Below are positions 26,972 to 37,842 of a stretch of DNA of 64,000 nucleotides, in pieces. Position numbers and translations under genes: made by a program. The notes below the pieces were generated by a model. It did not search any database. It was not told the origin of the DNA and saw only the letters and a program-made list of their open reading frames with translations. Origin of the DNA: Qipengyuania intermedia (lineage in GTDB: Bacteria; Pseudomonadota; Alphaproteobacteria; Sphingomonadales; Sphingomonadaceae); NCBI RefSeq assembly GCF_019711615.1, contig NZ_JAIGNS010000002.1:917501-981500 (forward strand), given 5' to 3'. Each line of letters starts with the position of its first letter. Position 1 is the stretch's first letter.

Positions 26972-29451
26972 GCCGGGCCGATCCAGGCGAGGCACAGATC
27001 CTCCCGCCGATCCCGCTGTTGTTCGGCATCGTTTTCGCGCTTGTGACCTCGGTCGTGCTGGTTTGGCTGGTGGCAGGCTCGTCACTGGTGGCGCTGGCCT
27101 ATGGCGGCGGCTTGCTGACGGTCCTGCTTACGCTGCTGCTCGCAGCGCGCTTGAAGGCACCCGAGGAGGCAGGCCAGCTTGCCCAGCCGGATTGGGCGGT
27201 GACGGCAGCCGCAATCGAGAACCGGCGCCGGGCAGTGGCGATCATCGACCGCGCCAACCGCCTGGTATGCGCCAATGCGACCTACGAAGACTGGTTCGGC
27301 GGGCAGGTTGCCCCGCACGAGATCAGCTTGTCGGAACAAGGCAGGAAGCGGCTCGCCGACGCCGCGCGCCAGGCGTGGCGCGAAGGCGAGGCGCAAAGCG
27401 AGGAGCTCGAGACGCCGTCCGCCGAGCGCAAGTTCAGCCTGCGTATCGAGCGCGTGGGGCGGGGCGAGGATTACCTTGTCTGGCGCTTCGGCGAACGGGT
27501 CGAGGAAGATGGCCACGACACGCTGGCGGAGCGGGTTTCCGGCCCCTTCGGCGCGATCCTGTCGAGCGCTGGCATCGAACTGGCGCTGGTCGCGCCCGAC
27601 GGCATCGTCCAGGCGGCTACCCCCGGCCTTGCCGAACGCGCCGCCGGCAATTCCGCAGACAGCCTCGCCGGGCAGGAGTTCGTCCAGCTGCTGCGGTCCG
27701 ACGACCGCGACCGCATCTTTTTCGCTCAGGAAGGCCAGCAGGGCACGCCGCAGACGCTGGTGCACATTCCGCTCACCCAGCCGCAGGCGGACAAGAAGAA
27801 GGCCGCCGACCAGTCGCCATCGCTGATGTTGCTGGTCGATAGCAATGTCGGTATCGGTGGCGGCTGGCAGGGCAGCGGCAAGGCTGCCGTCCCGCAGCTT
27901 GAGGCCTTGTTATCTGCCTTACCGCTTGGTCTTGCGTTGACCGACCGCGACGGGCGTTTCCTTTATGCCAACAAGGCGTTCCTGCGCGCAGTCGAGCGCG
28001 AGGAAAAGGGCTTGCCGCAATTCCCCTCCGACCTCGTGGTGCGCGAGGACAAGCCGGCCATTTCCGACACCGTCCGCCGCTTTGCGCGAGGCGCCACGTC
28101 GAGCGGGGACATGGCGGTCCGCCTGTCGGGCGACAAGGAAGAGCCGGTTTCCATCGGCCTAGCCGGTGTGCGCGGCCTTGGCGATGCGGCGGTCCTGCTG
28201 TCGATCTCCGATTCCACCGAGGAGAAGCGCCTTCGCCGCCAGGTCGCCCAGGCGACAAAGATGCAGGCCGTGGGCCAGCTGGCAGGCGGTGTCGCGCACG
28301 ATTTCAACAACGTGCTGACCGCAATCATCGGCTATTGCGATCTCATGCTTCTCCGCCACACGCCGGGCGACAGTGATTACGACGATATCCAGCAGATCAA
28401 GGCAAACTCCAACCGCGCGGCCAGCCTGACGCGGCAATTGCTCGCCTTCAGTCGCCAGCAGACGCTGCGCCCCGTGGTGCTCCAGCTTCCCGATGTTGTA
28501 AGCGAGGTCAGCCAGCTTCTGAAGCGCCTCATGGGCGACAAGATCGAGTTCGCCGTGCGCCACGACCGCGAGCTGGGACCGGTCCGTGCCGATCCGCAGC
28601 AGCTGGAGCAGGTGATCATCAACCTCGCGGTGAATGCGCGCGATGCGATGCAGGCCCATGCGGCCAAGTCCGGCAAGGAAAACTGGAAGGGTCGCCTGAC
28701 GCTCGCCACGCGCCGCGTTTCGGCGCGCGATGTGCGCAAGATGGGCATCGATATCATGCCTGCCGACGATTACACGGTCCTCATCGTGCAGGACACGGGC
28801 GGCGGCATCCCGGGCGAACATCTCAGCAAGATTTTCGAGCCGTTCTTCACGACCAAGGAACAGGGCAAGGGCACAGGTCTCGGCCTCTCTACCGTCTATG
28901 GTATCGTGAAGCAGTCGAACGGCTTTATCTTCGCCGACAATATCGGCGGCCCCGACGGACGGCCTGCCGGTGCCCGCTTCACGATCTACCTGCCGGTCCA
29001 CAAGGGCGAGATGCCCGCCGTGACCCGTCCGGAGGATACGGAAGAGACCAAGGCCAGCGAATGGTCGGGCGGCGGCAAGCTGCTGCTGGTGGAAGACGAG
29101 GACATGGTCCGCGCGGTCGCCGAACGTGCGCTTACCCGCGCCGGCTACCAGGTCACCACCGCGCGCGACGGCGAGGAAGGCCTGGCAGCGATTGCCAATG
29201 GCACGACCGAATTCGACCTGATCGTATCCGACGTGGTGATGCCCGCGATGGACGGTCCGGCAATGGCGCGGGCCATTCGCAAGGTAAAACCGAAAATCCC
29301 CATACTTTTCATGTCGGGTTATGCAGAAGAGCAGTTGCGTAACGATATCGACATCGACAACATGCACTTTATTCCCAAGCCGTTCAGCGTACAGCAAATA
29401 AACGGCAAGGTATCAGAGGTACTTGGAGAACAGGCCAAGACGGACGCCTAA
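26968..29451 (+). CDS. cckA: Hybrid histidine kinase CckA (cell-cycle phosphorelay)
   Basis: 827 residues. Two N-terminal transmembrane helices (residues 12-60), two PAS-like regions (about 85-300 and 305-425), a HisKA domain with phospho-His444 in [11 protein letters not shown], HATPase motifs ([39 protein letters not shown]), and a C-terminal receiver with Asp755 in [13 protein letters not shown]. The [14 protein letters not shown] signature is that of CckA, which through ChpT phosphorylates CtrA and CpdR to control cell cycle, division and motility. Second gene of the DUF2062 operon. Confidence 0.95.
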   Translation: MSRADPGEAQILPPIPLLFGIVFALVTSVVLVWLVAGSSLVALAYGGGLLTVLLTLLLAARLKAPEEAGQLAQPDWAVTAAAIENRRRAVAIIDRANRLVCANATYEDWFGGQVAPHEISLSEQGRKRLADAARQAWREGEAQSEELETPSAERKFSLRIERVGRGEDYLVWRFGERVEEDGHDTLAERVSGPFGAILSSAGIELALVAPDGIVQAATPGLAERAAGNSADSLAGQEFVQLLRSDDRDRIFFAQEGQQGTPQTLVHIPLTQPQADKKKAADQSPSLMLLVDSNVGIGGGWQGSGKAAVPQLEALLSALPLGLALTDRDGRFLYANKAFLRAVEREEKGLPQFPSDLVVREDKPAISDTVRRFARGATSSGDMAVRLSGDKEEPVSIGLAGVRGLGDAAVLLSISDSTEEKRLRRQVAQATKMQAVGQLAGGVAHDFNNVLTAIIGYCDLMLLRHTPGDSDYDDIQQIKANSNRAASLTRQLLAFSRQQTLRPVVLQLPDVVSEVSQLLKRLMGDKIEFAVRHDRELGPVRADPQQLEQVIINLAVNARDAMQAHAAKSGKENWKGRLTLATRRVSARDVRKMGIDIMPADDYTVLIVQDTGGGIPGEHLSKIFEPFFTTKEQGKGTGLGLSTVYGIVKQSNGFIFADNIGGPDGRPAGARFTIYLPVHKGEMPAVTRPEDTEETKASEWSGGGKLLLVEDEDMVRAVAERALTRAGYQVTTARDGEEGLAAIANGTTEFDLIVSDVVMPAMDGPAMARAIRKVKPKIPILFMSGYAEEQLRNDIDIDNMHFIPKPFSVQQINGKVSEVLGEQAKTDA

Positions 29452-29488
29452 GTAATCGGGCGCCCCTGGCAGCGGTAAGGGGACTGCG

Positions 29489-31012
29489 ATGAAGGCGTAT
29501 TCGATTTCGGCACTGGCGGGACTGGCAATTCTCGGCGGTGCTCCGCTGCTGGCCCAGACCGCGGAACAGGCTTTGACGGACCCCGATGCCACCGCACAGG
29601 GCGACGTTTCCGTTACCATCTACAACAACGGACAGGCGCTGGTGCAGGATGTGCGCCAGCTGTCCATCGCTGCCGGACGCAGCCGGATCGAATTTCCCGA
29701 CGTCTCCGCCCGCATCAGACCGGAAACGCTCAGCTTTGCGGCTGCCGGAGCGGGCATCGTCGAGCAGAATTTCGATTTCGACCTGCTGACCCCTACCAAG
29801 CTGATGGAGAAGGCCATCGGCCAGACCATTACGCTTATCCGCACCAATCCGGCGACCGGCGCAGAAACGCGCGAGCGCGCCACCGTGCTTTCCACGGCGG
29901 GGGGCGTCGTGGTCAAGATCGGCGACCGCATCGAGGTGCTGCGCGACGACGGGCTTCCGGTCAGGGCCGTCTTCGACCGCGTGCCGACCAATCTGAGGGC
30001 GCGGCCCACCCTCTCCGTGACCGTGGACAGCACTCGCGCCGGAACGCGGCCCGCGTCGATCCGCTATCTCACGCCGAGCCTTGGCTGGAGCGCCGACTAT
30101 GTCGCCCTGTTCGATGAGGAGAAGGGGACGGTCGACATGCAAGGCTGGGTGACTTTGACCAACCAGACCGGCACGACCTTCCATAATGCGGACACGCTGC
30201 TTGTCGCCGGATCGCCCGGCTCGAACGGTTACGATCCGCGTCGCCGGCCCGCTCCGCCACCGCCGCCGCGGGGCAGTTCGATGGTGCCGGGCACCGAAAC
30301 CGCGGATCGCGAACGGCTGGGCGATTTCTATCTCTATCCGCTCTCCGAGCGCACCACGATTGCGAACAACCAGACCAAGCAGGTGAGCTTCCTCGATGTG
30401 CAGAGCGTTCCTGCACGCAGGCGCTACCAGCGCACTGTCGACTGGCTGACCAATGACGACCGCTCGATCAACGTCGCCAGCCAGGTGCAGTTCGGCACCA
30501 GCCGCGACCAGGGCCTTGGCGATGCGCTGCCTGCCGGGGCGGTCCGCTTCTACCAGCGCGATGCCGAGGGCAATCCGCAGTTCATCGGCGAGAACAGCAT
30601 CGGCCACACGCCGATGGGCAGCGAACTGACGCTGCGCACCGGTGACGCCTTTGACGTGCTGGTGCTTGCCGAGGTCGTCGACCGTGAGAAGATCACCGCC
30701 AGCGAATACGAGAAGAGCGCTCGCTATCGTGTCATCGAGAACGGTGAGGTCACCCGCGAAGTCGAGGTCGAGGAGGCCAAGACCTTCTGGCGCACCACCA
30801 TGCGCTATACGATCACCAACGCAAAGCCGACGCCGGTCGAAGTCGAACTGGCGCAGGGCGGCCTCTATCGCGGCTGGTGGTCGCGCGATTACCGCGTGAT
30901 CAGCGAAGACGTCGCCGGGCGCAGCGTAGGGCTCGACCGGCGCGAGTGGACGGTGCCCGTGGCTGCGAACAGCAAGCGTGAAGTCACCGTGACTTTCGAA
31001 ACGCGCTACTGA
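29489..31012 (+). CDS. DUF4139 domain exported protein, paralogue 1
   Basis: 507 residues with signal peptide MKAYSISALAGLAILGGAPLLAQ. The DUF4139 core is beta-rich: VSVTIYNNGQALVQDVRQL, RIEFPDVSARIRPETLSF, SIRYLTPSLGWSADYVALF, GWVTLTNQTGTTFHNADTLLVAG and the C-terminal MRYTITNAKPTPVEVELAQ. A proline-rich break (RRRPAPPPPPRGSS) interrupts the middle. The family is secreted or periplasmic, of unknown biochemical role. It is followed after 13 bases by a second member, so the pair is probably one transcript. Confidence 0.88.
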   Translation: MKAYSISALAGLAILGGAPLLAQTAEQALTDPDATAQGDVSVTIYNNGQALVQDVRQLSIAAGRSRIEFPDVSARIRPETLSFAAAGAGIVEQNFDFDLLTPTKLMEKAIGQTITLIRTNPATGAETRERATVLSTAGGVVVKIGDRIEVLRDDGLPVRAVFDRVPTNLRARPTLSVTVDSTRAGTRPASIRYLTPSLGWSADYVALFDEEKGTVDMQGWVTLTNQTGTTFHNADTLLVAGSPGSNGYDPRRRPAPPPPPRGSSMVPGTETADRERLGDFYLYPLSERTTIANNQTKQVSFLDVQSVPARRRYQRTVDWLTNDDRSINVASQVQFGTSRDQGLGDALPAGAVRFYQRDAEGNPQFIGENSIGHTPMGSELTLRTGDAFDVLVLAEVVDREKITASEYEKSARYRVIENGEVTREVEVEEAKTFWRTTMRYTITNAKPTPVEVELAQGGLYRGWWSRDYRVISEDVAGRSVGLDRREWTVPVAANSKREVTVTFETRY

Positions 31013-31025
31013 TCGCCGACCCGGC

Positions 31026-32648
31026 GTGATCCGTCCTCTCCTCCTTGTTGCGGCGCTCGCGGCCATCGTTCCGGCCGGCGACCTGCTGGCACGCGAAACG
31101 GTCGATGCGTCTGCGCCGAACGAGCTCGCGGTGACCGTCTATCGCGATCCGCAGAGGGGCCAGGACCAGCGCATGGATCGCCGCTGGCCGCGCGGCTTCG
31201 CCATGATCAGCGAAGTGAGGACGGTTACGCTGCCGCCGGGCGAATCACGCATTCGCTTCACTGGTGTCGCGGAAGGCATGGTGGCCGTCAGCGCTATCGT
31301 GACAGGCTTGCCGGGCGGGACGATCGAGAAGAACCGCAATGCCGACCTGCTCAGCCCCGCCGCCCTGGTCGACCGCTCGCTCGGCAATCGCGTCACGATC
31401 ACCCGGACCGATCCGGCCAGCGGGGTGGCAAGTTCCGAAAGCGCCATCGTGAGGACCCGCGCCGACGGCGGGCTGGTCCTTCAGACACAAGACGGCTTCG
31501 AGGCGGTGCGGTGCTCCGGCCTGCCGGAAAAACTGACCTTCGACGAGGTGCCATCGGGCCTTTCCTCGCAACCGGTCTATTCGATCGACACGCGCAGCGA
31601 TGCGGGCGGGACCTATGCCGTCACCCTGTCCTATCTTGCCTGGGGGTTCGACTGGGAAGCCAACTACGTCGCCCGGCTGCAGGAGGCGAGGGCGGGCGGC
31701 GGCCTGAGGATGGAATTGCTTTCCTGGCTGACGATCCTCAACGACAATGGCCAGAGCTTTCCCGACGCCGACCTCATGGCGGTGGCCGGGACGCTCAATG
31801 TCGAAAGCGATTTCGAGGAGCTGGCGGACGAACCCGAAGCGCGTCCCTTGCGCCTGACCTGCTATCCATTGGGCAGTACGGCTACCGGGTCCCCGCTTGC
31901 CTACCCGCCGCCACCGCCTCCTCCTCCGCCCCCGCCGGCCGCGGTCATGGCGATGGACAGCGAAGCGATCGTCGTGACAGGCAGCCGGATACAGAAGGTC
32001 ATGGCCGAAGCGGCCGCGCCGCTGTCCGTGATCGCGGCCGAAGAAGCATTGGGCGACCTGAAGCTCTATCGCATACCCGAGCCCGTGACGGTCGCCGCGC
32101 AGGGCCAGAAGCAGGTCGCTTTCCTCGACAAGGACGAGGTCGATGCGCGCTTCGTCTACGTGGTGACCTGCGACTATGGCGAGATCGACGATGCGGACGA
32201 GGTCGAATATTTCGATCCAGCCCGGCTGCTCCTCGTCACTAAAAACGACAAGGCGAGGGGTCTCGGGCAATCCCTTCCGATGGGCGGCATCGCCATTTAC
32301 GAACCCACCGCGTTCGGTGATTTGCTCGTAGCCGAAACCCGCCTGCGTGATTTTGCACTGTCCGAGGACATCGAACTCGACCTGCCGCAAAGCACGCAGG
32401 TCTTCGCCCAGTGCGGGGAGGTCGACCGCGAAGACACCGAGAAGGAACGCCGCTGGGTCCGCAAGCGCGCGCAGGTTTCGAACGCCAACGACACGCCTGT
32501 CACGGTGCGGCTCGACCTGGGAACAGCGGGCTACACGAAAATTCGCGGACTGAAGAACACGCGGATCAAGGATGGCAGGCTGATTTACGAGACCGAAATC
32601 CCGGCCAATTCCCGCAGGATCGTGCGGTTTCGCGAACGTAACGACTAG
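31026..32648 (+). CDS. DUF4139 domain exported protein, paralogue 2, with TonB-box-like insert
   Basis: 540 residues starting at a GTG (MIRPLLLVAALAAIVPAGDLLA, signal peptide). Same DUF4139 scaffold as its upstream neighbour (AVTLSYLAWGFDWEANYVARL, LLSWLTILNDNGQSFPDADL, VSNANDTPVTVRLDLG). The middle holds a run of 11 prolines, then MAMDSEAIVVTGSRIQ: IVVTGSRI at residues 315-322 is the motif that follows the TonB box at the N-terminus of sphingomonad TonB-dependent receptors, unusual inside a non-receptor. The next gene, recA, has its own promoter. Confidence 0.86.
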   Translation: MIRPLLLVAALAAIVPAGDLLARETVDASAPNELAVTVYRDPQRGQDQRMDRRWPRGFAMISEVRTVTLPPGESRIRFTGVAEGMVAVSAIVTGLPGGTIEKNRNADLLSPAALVDRSLGNRVTITRTDPASGVASSESAIVRTRADGGLVLQTQDGFEAVRCSGLPEKLTFDEVPSGLSSQPVYSIDTRSDAGGTYAVTLSYLAWGFDWEANYVARLQEARAGGGLRMELLSWLTILNDNGQSFPDADLMAVAGTLNVESDFEELADEPEARPLRLTCYPLGSTATGSPLAYPPPPPPPPPPPAAVMAMDSEAIVVTGSRIQKVMAEAAAPLSVIAAEEALGDLKLYRIPEPVTVAAQGQKQVAFLDKDEVDARFVYVVTCDYGEIDDADEVEYFDPARLLLVTKNDKARGLGQSLPMGGIAIYEPTAFGDLLVAETRLRDFALSEDIELDLPQSTQVFAQCGEVDREDTEKERRWVRKRAQVSNANDTPVTVRLDLGTAGYTKIRGLKNTRIKDGRLIYETEIPANSRRIVRFRERND

Positions 32649-32666
32649 CTTTCTTACAAAAATTTC

Positions 32667-32704
32667 GTTCCACTCTTGTTCTTGTGGAACAAACGCGGTA
32701 CACC
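32667..32704 (+). promoter_or_regulatory. recA promoter with LexA (SOS) box
   Basis: GTTCCACTCTTGTTC at 32667-32681 is a perfect GTTC-N7-GTTC operator. TTGTTC (32676-32681) may be the -35 and TACACC (32699-32704) the -10, 17 bases apart, so LexA would cover the -35. This is the expected arrangement for SOS-induced recA in alphaproteobacteria. Confidence 0.85.
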
Positions 32705-32758
32705 CTGTTGTGTTGAAGAGTCGAAAACGGCTCTGGAAAAGCGAAAGGGGTATGTGTC

Positions 32759-33820
32759 ATGGCGGCCAGTCTGAAGCTCGTGAAGGATAAAGAAATGTCT
32801 GCAGACCGTCAGAAGGCGCTCGATGCCGCCCTCGCACAGATCGACCGCGCGTTCGGTAAAGGCTCGGCGATGAAGCTGGGCAGCAAGGAAGCGATGAACG
32901 TGGAATCGATTTCCACCGGCTCGCTCGGCCTTGATATCGCGCTCGGAATCGGCGGCCTGCCCAAGGGCCGCGTGATCGAAGTTTACGGCCCGGAAAGCTC
33001 GGGCAAGACCACGCTGGCGCTGCACTGCATCGCCGAAGCGCAGAAGGCCGGCGGCACCGCTGCCTTCGTCGATGCCGAACACGCGCTCGACCCGGTCTAT
33101 GCCAAGAAGCTGGGCGTCGATATCGACGAACTGATCGTGTCGCAGCCTGACACGGGCGAACAGGCGCTGGAAATCACCGATACGCTGGTACGTTCGAATG
33201 CGATCGACATCCTCGTGGTCGACTCCGTCGCCGCGCTGGTGCCGCGCGCCGAAATCGAAGGCGAGATGGGCGATAGCCATGTCGGCCTCCAGGCGCGCCT
33301 CATGTCGCAGTCGCTGCGCAAGCTGACGGGTTCGATCAACCGGTCCAAGTGCATGGTGATCTTCATCAACCAGCTGCGCATGAAGATCGGCGTGATGTAC
33401 GGCAACCCGGAAACCACGACCGGCGGTAACGCGCTCAAGTTCTACGCCTCGGTGCGCCTCGACATCCGCCGCACCGGCCAGATCAAGGACCGCGACGAAG
33501 TGGTCGGCAACTCGACCCGCGTGAAGGTCGTGAAGAACAAGGTCGCGCCGCCGTTCAAGCAGGTCGAATTCGACATCATGTATGGTGAAGGCATCTCCAA
33601 GATCGGTGAAATCCTCGATCTTGGCGTGAAGGCCGGCATCGTCGAAAAGTCGGGCAGCTGGTTCAGCTACGACAGCGTCCGCATCGGCCAGGGCCGCGAA
33701 AACGCGAAGACCTTCCTGAAAGAAAATCCAGAGATGTGTGCCAAGTTGGAAGCCGCCATTCGCGGCAAAACCGACGAGGTCGCCGAGGAGATGATGACCG
33801 GTCCGGACGCGGACGACTGA
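32759..33820 (+). CDS. recA: Recombinase RecA
   Basis: 353 residues. ATP-dependent strand exchange and LexA co-protease. Walker [13 protein letters not shown] near residue 77, Walker [14 protein letters not shown]1/L2 DNA-binding loops ([20 protein letters not shown], and [20 protein letters not shown]), and the acidic C-terminus [15 protein letters not shown]. Start ATG follows GAAAGGGGTATGTGTC. It is controlled by the SOS box at 32667-32681 and ends in a structured 3' region plus terminator. Confidence 0.99.
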   Translation: MAASLKLVKDKEMSADRQKALDAALAQIDRAFGKGSAMKLGSKEAMNVESISTGSLGLDIALGIGGLPKGRVIEVYGPESSGKTTLALHCIAEAQKAGGTAAFVDAEHALDPVYAKKLGVDIDELIVSQPDTGEQALEITDTLVRSNAIDILVVDSVAALVPRAEIEGEMGDSHVGLQARLMSQSLRKLTGSINRSKCMVIFINQLRMKIGVMYGNPETTTGGNALKFYASVRLDIRRTGQIKDRDEVVGNSTRVKVVKNKVAPPFKQVEFDIMYGEGISKIGEILDLGVKAGIVEKSGSWFSYDSVRIGQGRENAKTFLKENPEMCAKLEAAIRGKTDEVAEEMMTGPDADD

Positions 33821-33836
33821 TCACTGACCCTCGAAG

Positions 33837-33900
33837 CGGGAGCGTGGGTGGCACTTCAACCCCTGCCACTTGCAAGCCGGACTGTCCCCCGGTGCTCCCG
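33837..33900 (+). other. Three-way-junction-like fold in the recA 3' untranslated region
   Basis: Outer stem CGGGAGC (33837-33843) with GCTCCCG (33894-33900) encloses a hairpin GTGGCA/TGCCAC (33848-33853, 33864-33869) and a short CCGG/CCGG stem (33877-33880, 33889-33892). It ends nine bases before the terminator. It could be a stability element or the start of a 3'-UTR-derived small RNA; folding was done by eye only. Confidence 0.35.
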
Positions 33901-33909
33901 ATGAAACGG

Positions 33910-33956
33910 AAAGCCGGTGCGCGCACTCCTTGATGGATGTTGCCGCACCGGCTTTT
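33910..33956 (+). terminator. Rho-independent terminator of recA
   Basis: Perfect 12-bp stem AAAGCCGGTGCG (33910-33921) with CGCACCGGCTTT (33944-33955), then a fourth T. The loop is 22 bases long. Confidence 0.85.
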
Positions 33957-34025
33957 CCGTATCCGCCACTGGCAATACGTTTCCGGTGCGACTAGGCAGT
34001 TCCGGCTATCAATCGGGAGCCCGGA

Positions 34026-34652
34026 ATGACCGTAATCGTCCACCACCTGAACAACAGTCGTTCGCAGCGCATCCTCTGGCTGCTGGAAGAGCTGGGGGCC
34101 GATTACGAGATCCGTTCCTACCAGCGCGACGCCGAAAGCAATCTCGCACCGCCCGAACTCAAGCAGGTCCACCCCCTCGGCAAGTCGCCGGTTATCGAGG
34201 ATGACGGACGGATGATCAGCGAGAGCGGGGCGATCATCGAATATCTGTGCGAACGGCACGGCGGCAAGGACTGGCTGCCCGACCGCGGCAGCGATGCCTG
34301 GATCGATCATCTCGAGTGGATGCAGTTCGGCGAAAGCTCCTTTTTCGTGCCGGTCATGCTGAAAATCTATGCCGGCAGGCTGGGAGACGCCGCCGCTCCG
34401 CTGATGCCCCGGGTGGACGAGCAGCTGGCGGCACATGTCGCCTATGCCGAAGAGAAGATCGGCGACGATCTCCATTTCGTCGGCGGGGACTGGAGCGCGG
34501 CGGACGTGATGATGAGCTTCCCGGCAGAGATCGCCGTCATGCAGGGTTTTGCCGACAAGGCGCCCAAGCTTGCCCGCTTCGTCGAAGCCATCCATCAACG
34601 CCCGGCCTGGCAGCGTGCGCGCGAAAAGGGCGGCGCCTATTTTGTCTGGTAA
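34026..34652 (+). CDS. Glutathione S-transferase family protein
   Basis: 208 residues. N-terminal thioredoxin-like domain with catalytic-region Ser (HHLNNSRSQRILWLLEELG), cis-Pro in LGKSPVIEDDG and the glutathione-binding ISESGAIIEYL; C-terminal all-helical domain with the N-capping WSAADVMMSFP. Close in pattern to bacterial YfcG/beta-class-like enzymes acting on small electrophiles or peroxides in the cytoplasm. Single gene between recA and the ugd operon. Confidence 0.92.
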   Translation: MTVIVHHLNNSRSQRILWLLEELGADYEIRSYQRDAESNLAPPELKQVHPLGKSPVIEDDGRMISESGAIIEYLCERHGGKDWLPDRGSDAWIDHLEWMQFGESSFFVPVMLKIYAGRLGDAAAPLMPRVDEQLAAHVAYAEEKIGDDLHFVGGDWSAADVMMSFPAEIAVMQGFADKAPKLARFVEAIHQRPAWQRAREKGGAYFVW

Positions 34653-34748
34653 TCCCGGCATTGCGGCAGGCCGGCGCGCCAACCATGTACCGGGCGGCGC
34701 CGCTTCGCGTGCAGACGCCCACACACGTAAGACAAGACAGGTAACTCC

Positions 34749-35915
34749 ATGAAGATCGCGGTTTTCGGACTTGGATATGTCGGATTGTCCAATGCCATCA
34801 TGCTCTCCCAGCATAACAGCGTCGTCGGCGTTGACGTCTCTGCAGAGCGGATTGCCATGCTTCGCGACCGCCGGTCCCCCATCCAGGACGAACTGGTCGA
34901 GGAATATCTGCCGAGGGACGATCTCGACCTCGAGTTTACGACCGATTTCGACGCAGCGGTAGAAGGCGCGGAATTCGCCGTTGTCGCAGTGCCGACCAAT
35001 TACGACCCCGAGACCAATTTCTTCGACACTTCCGCCGTCGACTCCGTCACGCAGAAGGTGCTGTCCGCAAACTCGGAGGTCACGGTCGTCATCAAGTCGA
35101 CGATCCCGGTCGGCTATGTCGCATCGGCGCGGGAGCGCTTCGGCAGCGATCGCATCATTTTCAGCCCTGAGTTCCTGCGCGAAGGCAAGGCGCTTTACGA
35201 CAACCTCCACCCTTCGCGCATCATCGTCGGCGAACAGTCGGACAGGGCCCGCAAATTCGCCGATCTCCTGCTTCGACCCGCACTCGACGAGGATGTCCCC
35301 GTGCTCCTCACCGATGCCGACGAAGCCGAAGCGATCAAGCTGTTCGCCAACACCTATCTCGCCATGCGGGTGGCCTTCTTCAACGAGCTCGACAGTTACG
35401 CCCTGTCGCGCGACCTCGACACGCGGCAGATTATCGAAGGCATCGGTCACGATCCGCGGATCGGGTCGCATTATAACAACCCCTCGTTCGGCTATGGCGG
35501 ATATTGCCTGCCCAAGGATACGAAACAGTTGCTGGCGAATTACAGCGAGGTTCCGCAAAACCTGATCCGCGCGATCGTCGATGCGAACCGCACGCGTAAG
35601 GATTACCTAGCCGACCGGATCATTGCCAAGCAGCCCAAGACCGTCGGCGTCTTCCGGCTCGTGATGAAGGCCGGGTCGGACAATTTCCGCCAGTCTTCGA
35701 TCCAGGGCATCATGAAGCGCATCAAGGCCAAGGGCATCGAGGTCATCGTCTACGAACCCGTCATGGAGGAAGACAGCTTCTTCGGTTCGCGGGTCGAGCG
35801 GGACCTCGAGGCATTCAAGCGGTCCAGCGATGTCATCGTGGCGAACCGGCTGACCGAAGAGCTGGCCGATGTGCGGGACAAGGTCTTCACGCGCGACCTC
35901 TTCGGAGCGGATTGA
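34749..35915 (+). CDS. ugd: UDP-glucose 6-dehydrogenase
   Basis: 388 residues, the length of the short E. coli-type Ugd. Oxidises UDP-glucose to UDP-glucuronate with two NAD+. N-terminal Rossmann motif [10 protein letters not shown], conserved IKSTIPVGY and [14 protein letters not shown], and the catalytic Cys in [18 protein letters not shown]. First gene of a three-gene unit; the stop overlaps the next start by four bases. It supplies UDP-glucuronate for surface polysaccharide, although the main locus lies about 13 kb away. Confidence 0.95.
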   Translation: MKIAVFGLGYVGLSNAIMLSQHNSVVGVDVSAERIAMLRDRRSPIQDELVEEYLPRDDLDLEFTTDFDAAVEGAEFAVVAVPTNYDPETNFFDTSAVDSVTQKVLSANSEVTVVIKSTIPVGYVASARERFGSDRIIFSPEFLREGKALYDNLHPSRIIVGEQSDRARKFADLLLRPALDEDVPVLLTDADEAEAIKLFANTYLAMRVAFFNELDSYALSRDLDTRQIIEGIGHDPRIGSHYNNPSFGYGGYCLPKDTKQLLANYSEVPQNLIRAIVDANRTRKDYLADRIIAKQPKTVGVFRLVMKAGSDNFRQSSIQGIMKRIKAKGIEVIVYEPVMEEDSFFGSRVERDLEAFKRSSDVIVANRLTEELADVRDKVFTRDLFGAD

Positions 35916-36937
35916 TGCAGGAAAACCTCACGGCGCTCGTTACCGGGGCGGCCGGTTTCATCGGGTATTTCACCTGCAAGCGCCTGCTGGCAGATGGTTT
36001 CCGGGTTATCGGCGTCGACTCGCTCAGCGATTATTACGATCCGGAGCTGAAGAAGCGTCGCCAGTCCGAACTGCTCGAAGATCCGAATTGCCGCATGATC
36101 AACGAGGCGATCGAAAAGCCCGGCCTGCTGATGGGTCTTTTCGAAGCCGAGCGACCGGATGTCGTAGTGCATCTCGCGGCGCAGGCCGGGGTTCGCTATT
36201 CGATCGACAATCCGCGCTCCTATCTGGAGAGCAATCTCGTCGGCACATTCGAACTGCTCGAAGCGGCGCGCGCGCATCCGCCGCAGCACATGCTGCTGGC
36301 TTCCACGTCCTCTGCCTACGGCGCGAATACGGAGATGCCGTATCGCGAGACGATGAAGGCGGATCACCAGATGTCGTTCTATGCGGCGACGAAGAAGGCG
36401 AACGAGGCGATGGCGCATTCCTACGCGCACCTCTTCGACCTACCGATCACGATGTTCCGCTTCTTTACGGTCTATGGCCCGTGGGGGCGGCCCGACATGG
36501 CCCTGTTCAAGTTCACCCGCGCGATGCTCTCGGGCGAGCCGATCGATGTCTACAATCACGGCGAGATGATGCGTGATTTCACTTATGTGGAAGACCTCGT
36601 CGAGGCCGTTCGCCGCCTGATCGACGCGTCGCCGGTGCGGCCCGGAGATCCGGTCGATATCGAGGAAGGGGACAGCCTTTCCCCGGTCGCGCCGTGGAGG
36701 GTCGTCAATATCGGCAATTCAAAGCCTGTGCAGCTTGGCGACATGATCGCGGCCATCGAGGCGGCGCTCGGCGTAACGGCCAAACGCAATTTGATGCCGA
36801 TGCAACCCGGCGATGTTCCGGCGACATGGGCGGATGCGGAACTCCTGCGCAGGCTGACAGGATATGTGCCCTCGACCGATATAAAGGAGGGCGTTGCGAG
36901 TTTCACGCGCTGGTACAGGGACTATTACGATGTCTGA
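35912..36937 (+). CDS. UDP-glucuronate 4-epimerase-like NAD-dependent epimerase
   Basis: 341 residues. Extended SDR: NAD-binding [41 protein letters not shown], catalytic YAATK and [17 protein letters not shown]. The phrases AGVRYS and GPWGRPDMA are typical of UDP-glucuronate 4-epimerases, giving UDP-galacturonate. That agrees with ugd directly upstream (four-base overlap), which makes its substrate. The methyltransferase start lies inside its last codons. Confidence 0.9.
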   Translation: MMQENLTALVTGAAGFIGYFTCKRLLADGFRVIGVDSLSDYYDPELKKRRQSELLEDPNCRMINEAIEKPGLLMGLFEAERPDVVVHLAAQAGVRYSIDNPRSYLESNLVGTFELLEAARAHPPQHMLLASTSSAYGANTEMPYRETMKADHQMSFYAATKKANEAMAHSYAHLFDLPITMFRFFTVYGPWGRPDMALFKFTRAMLSGEPIDVYNHGEMMRDFTYVEDLVEAVRRLIDASPVRPGDPVDIEEGDSLSPVAPWRVVNIGNSKPVQLGDMIAAIEAALGVTAKRNLMPMQPGDVPATWADAELLRRLTGYVPSTDIKEGVASFTRWYRDYYDV

Positions 36938-37769
36938 TGCGGGCGTCTCAGGCTCCGAATGGACGGGAAGGACCGGCAAGAGCTGGGCGCACGAGTGGCA
37001 GCGGACGGATCGCAGTTTCGGCCCGCTCACGCAGGAACTCGTGGCCGAAGCGACCGCAGTGCCTTTCCAACGTGCTCTCGATATCGGGTGCGGCGCGGGA
37101 GAGGTGTCCATACGCCTGGCGAAAATGGCTCCTTCGGCAAAAGTATCCGGTGTCGACATAAGCGACGAATTGCTCGCCGTCGCACGCGAGCGTGCGGTAG
37201 ACTTGCCGAACGCCAGCTTCGAACTGGCCGACGCATCGCGCTGGAACGCGGCAGCAGATGATAAGCCGGACCTCGTGATTTCGCGCCATGGCGTGATGTT
37301 CTTCGACGATCCGGTCGCTGCATTTACTCATATTTCGCGCCAGGCCGCTGCGAAATCGCGCCTCGTTTTCTCCTGTTTTCGTGAGCGGTCCGAGAATGAG
37401 TGGGCGCGCGAGTTGGCGTCGGTCCTCGACGTTTCGACAGCGCCTTCCGACCCGCGGGCGCCCGGGCCGTTCGCGTTCGGCGAGCAGGATTACGTGGCGG
37501 GCATCCTTGAGAAGGCAGGGTGGGGATCCCCCCGGTTCGAACCTATCGATTACGGCATGATTGCAGGCGAGGGGGCAGATGCTCTGGACGACGCGACGAG
37601 CTATTTCCTCAGGATCGGCCCTGCGGCGCGCGCGATTTCGGAAATGTCGGGCGACAAGCGGGAGGAGGCGATCTCGCGATTGCGCACGATGCTCGGTGCC
37701 CATCGCGAGGCAGAGCGTATCGAATTGCCCGCCAGTTGCTGGATCGTAAGCGCCACATCGGCCCGATAA
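36930..37769 (+). CDS. Class I SAM-dependent methyltransferase
   Basis: 279 residues from the ATG at 36930, overlapping the epimerase stop by eight bases. Motif [19 protein letters not shown], acidic [22 protein letters not shown] and [11 protein letters not shown] identify a methyltransferase 11/25-type fold. The N-terminal [20 protein letters not shown] resembles methyltransferases acting on small acceptor molecules. Its coupling with ugd and the epimerase hints at sugar methylation, which is inference only. Confidence 0.87.
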   Translation: MSDAGVSGSEWTGRTGKSWAHEWQRTDRSFGPLTQELVAEATAVPFQRALDIGCGAGEVSIRLAKMAPSAKVSGVDISDELLAVARERAVDLPNASFELADASRWNAAADDKPDLVISRHGVMFFDDPVAAFTHISRQAAAKSRLVFSCFRERSENEWARELASVLDVSTAPSDPRAPGPFAFGEQDYVAGILEKAGWGSPRFEPIDYGMIAGEGADALDDATSYFLRIGPAARAISEMSGDKREEAISRLRTMLGAHREAERIELPASCWIVSATSAR

Positions 37770-37842
37770 TCGGGGAATCTGCACACTTTCAGCGGTCTTT
37801 CGCGCTTGTCGGGTGCGCGCCGATTGCTTACTTGCGCTTGCC

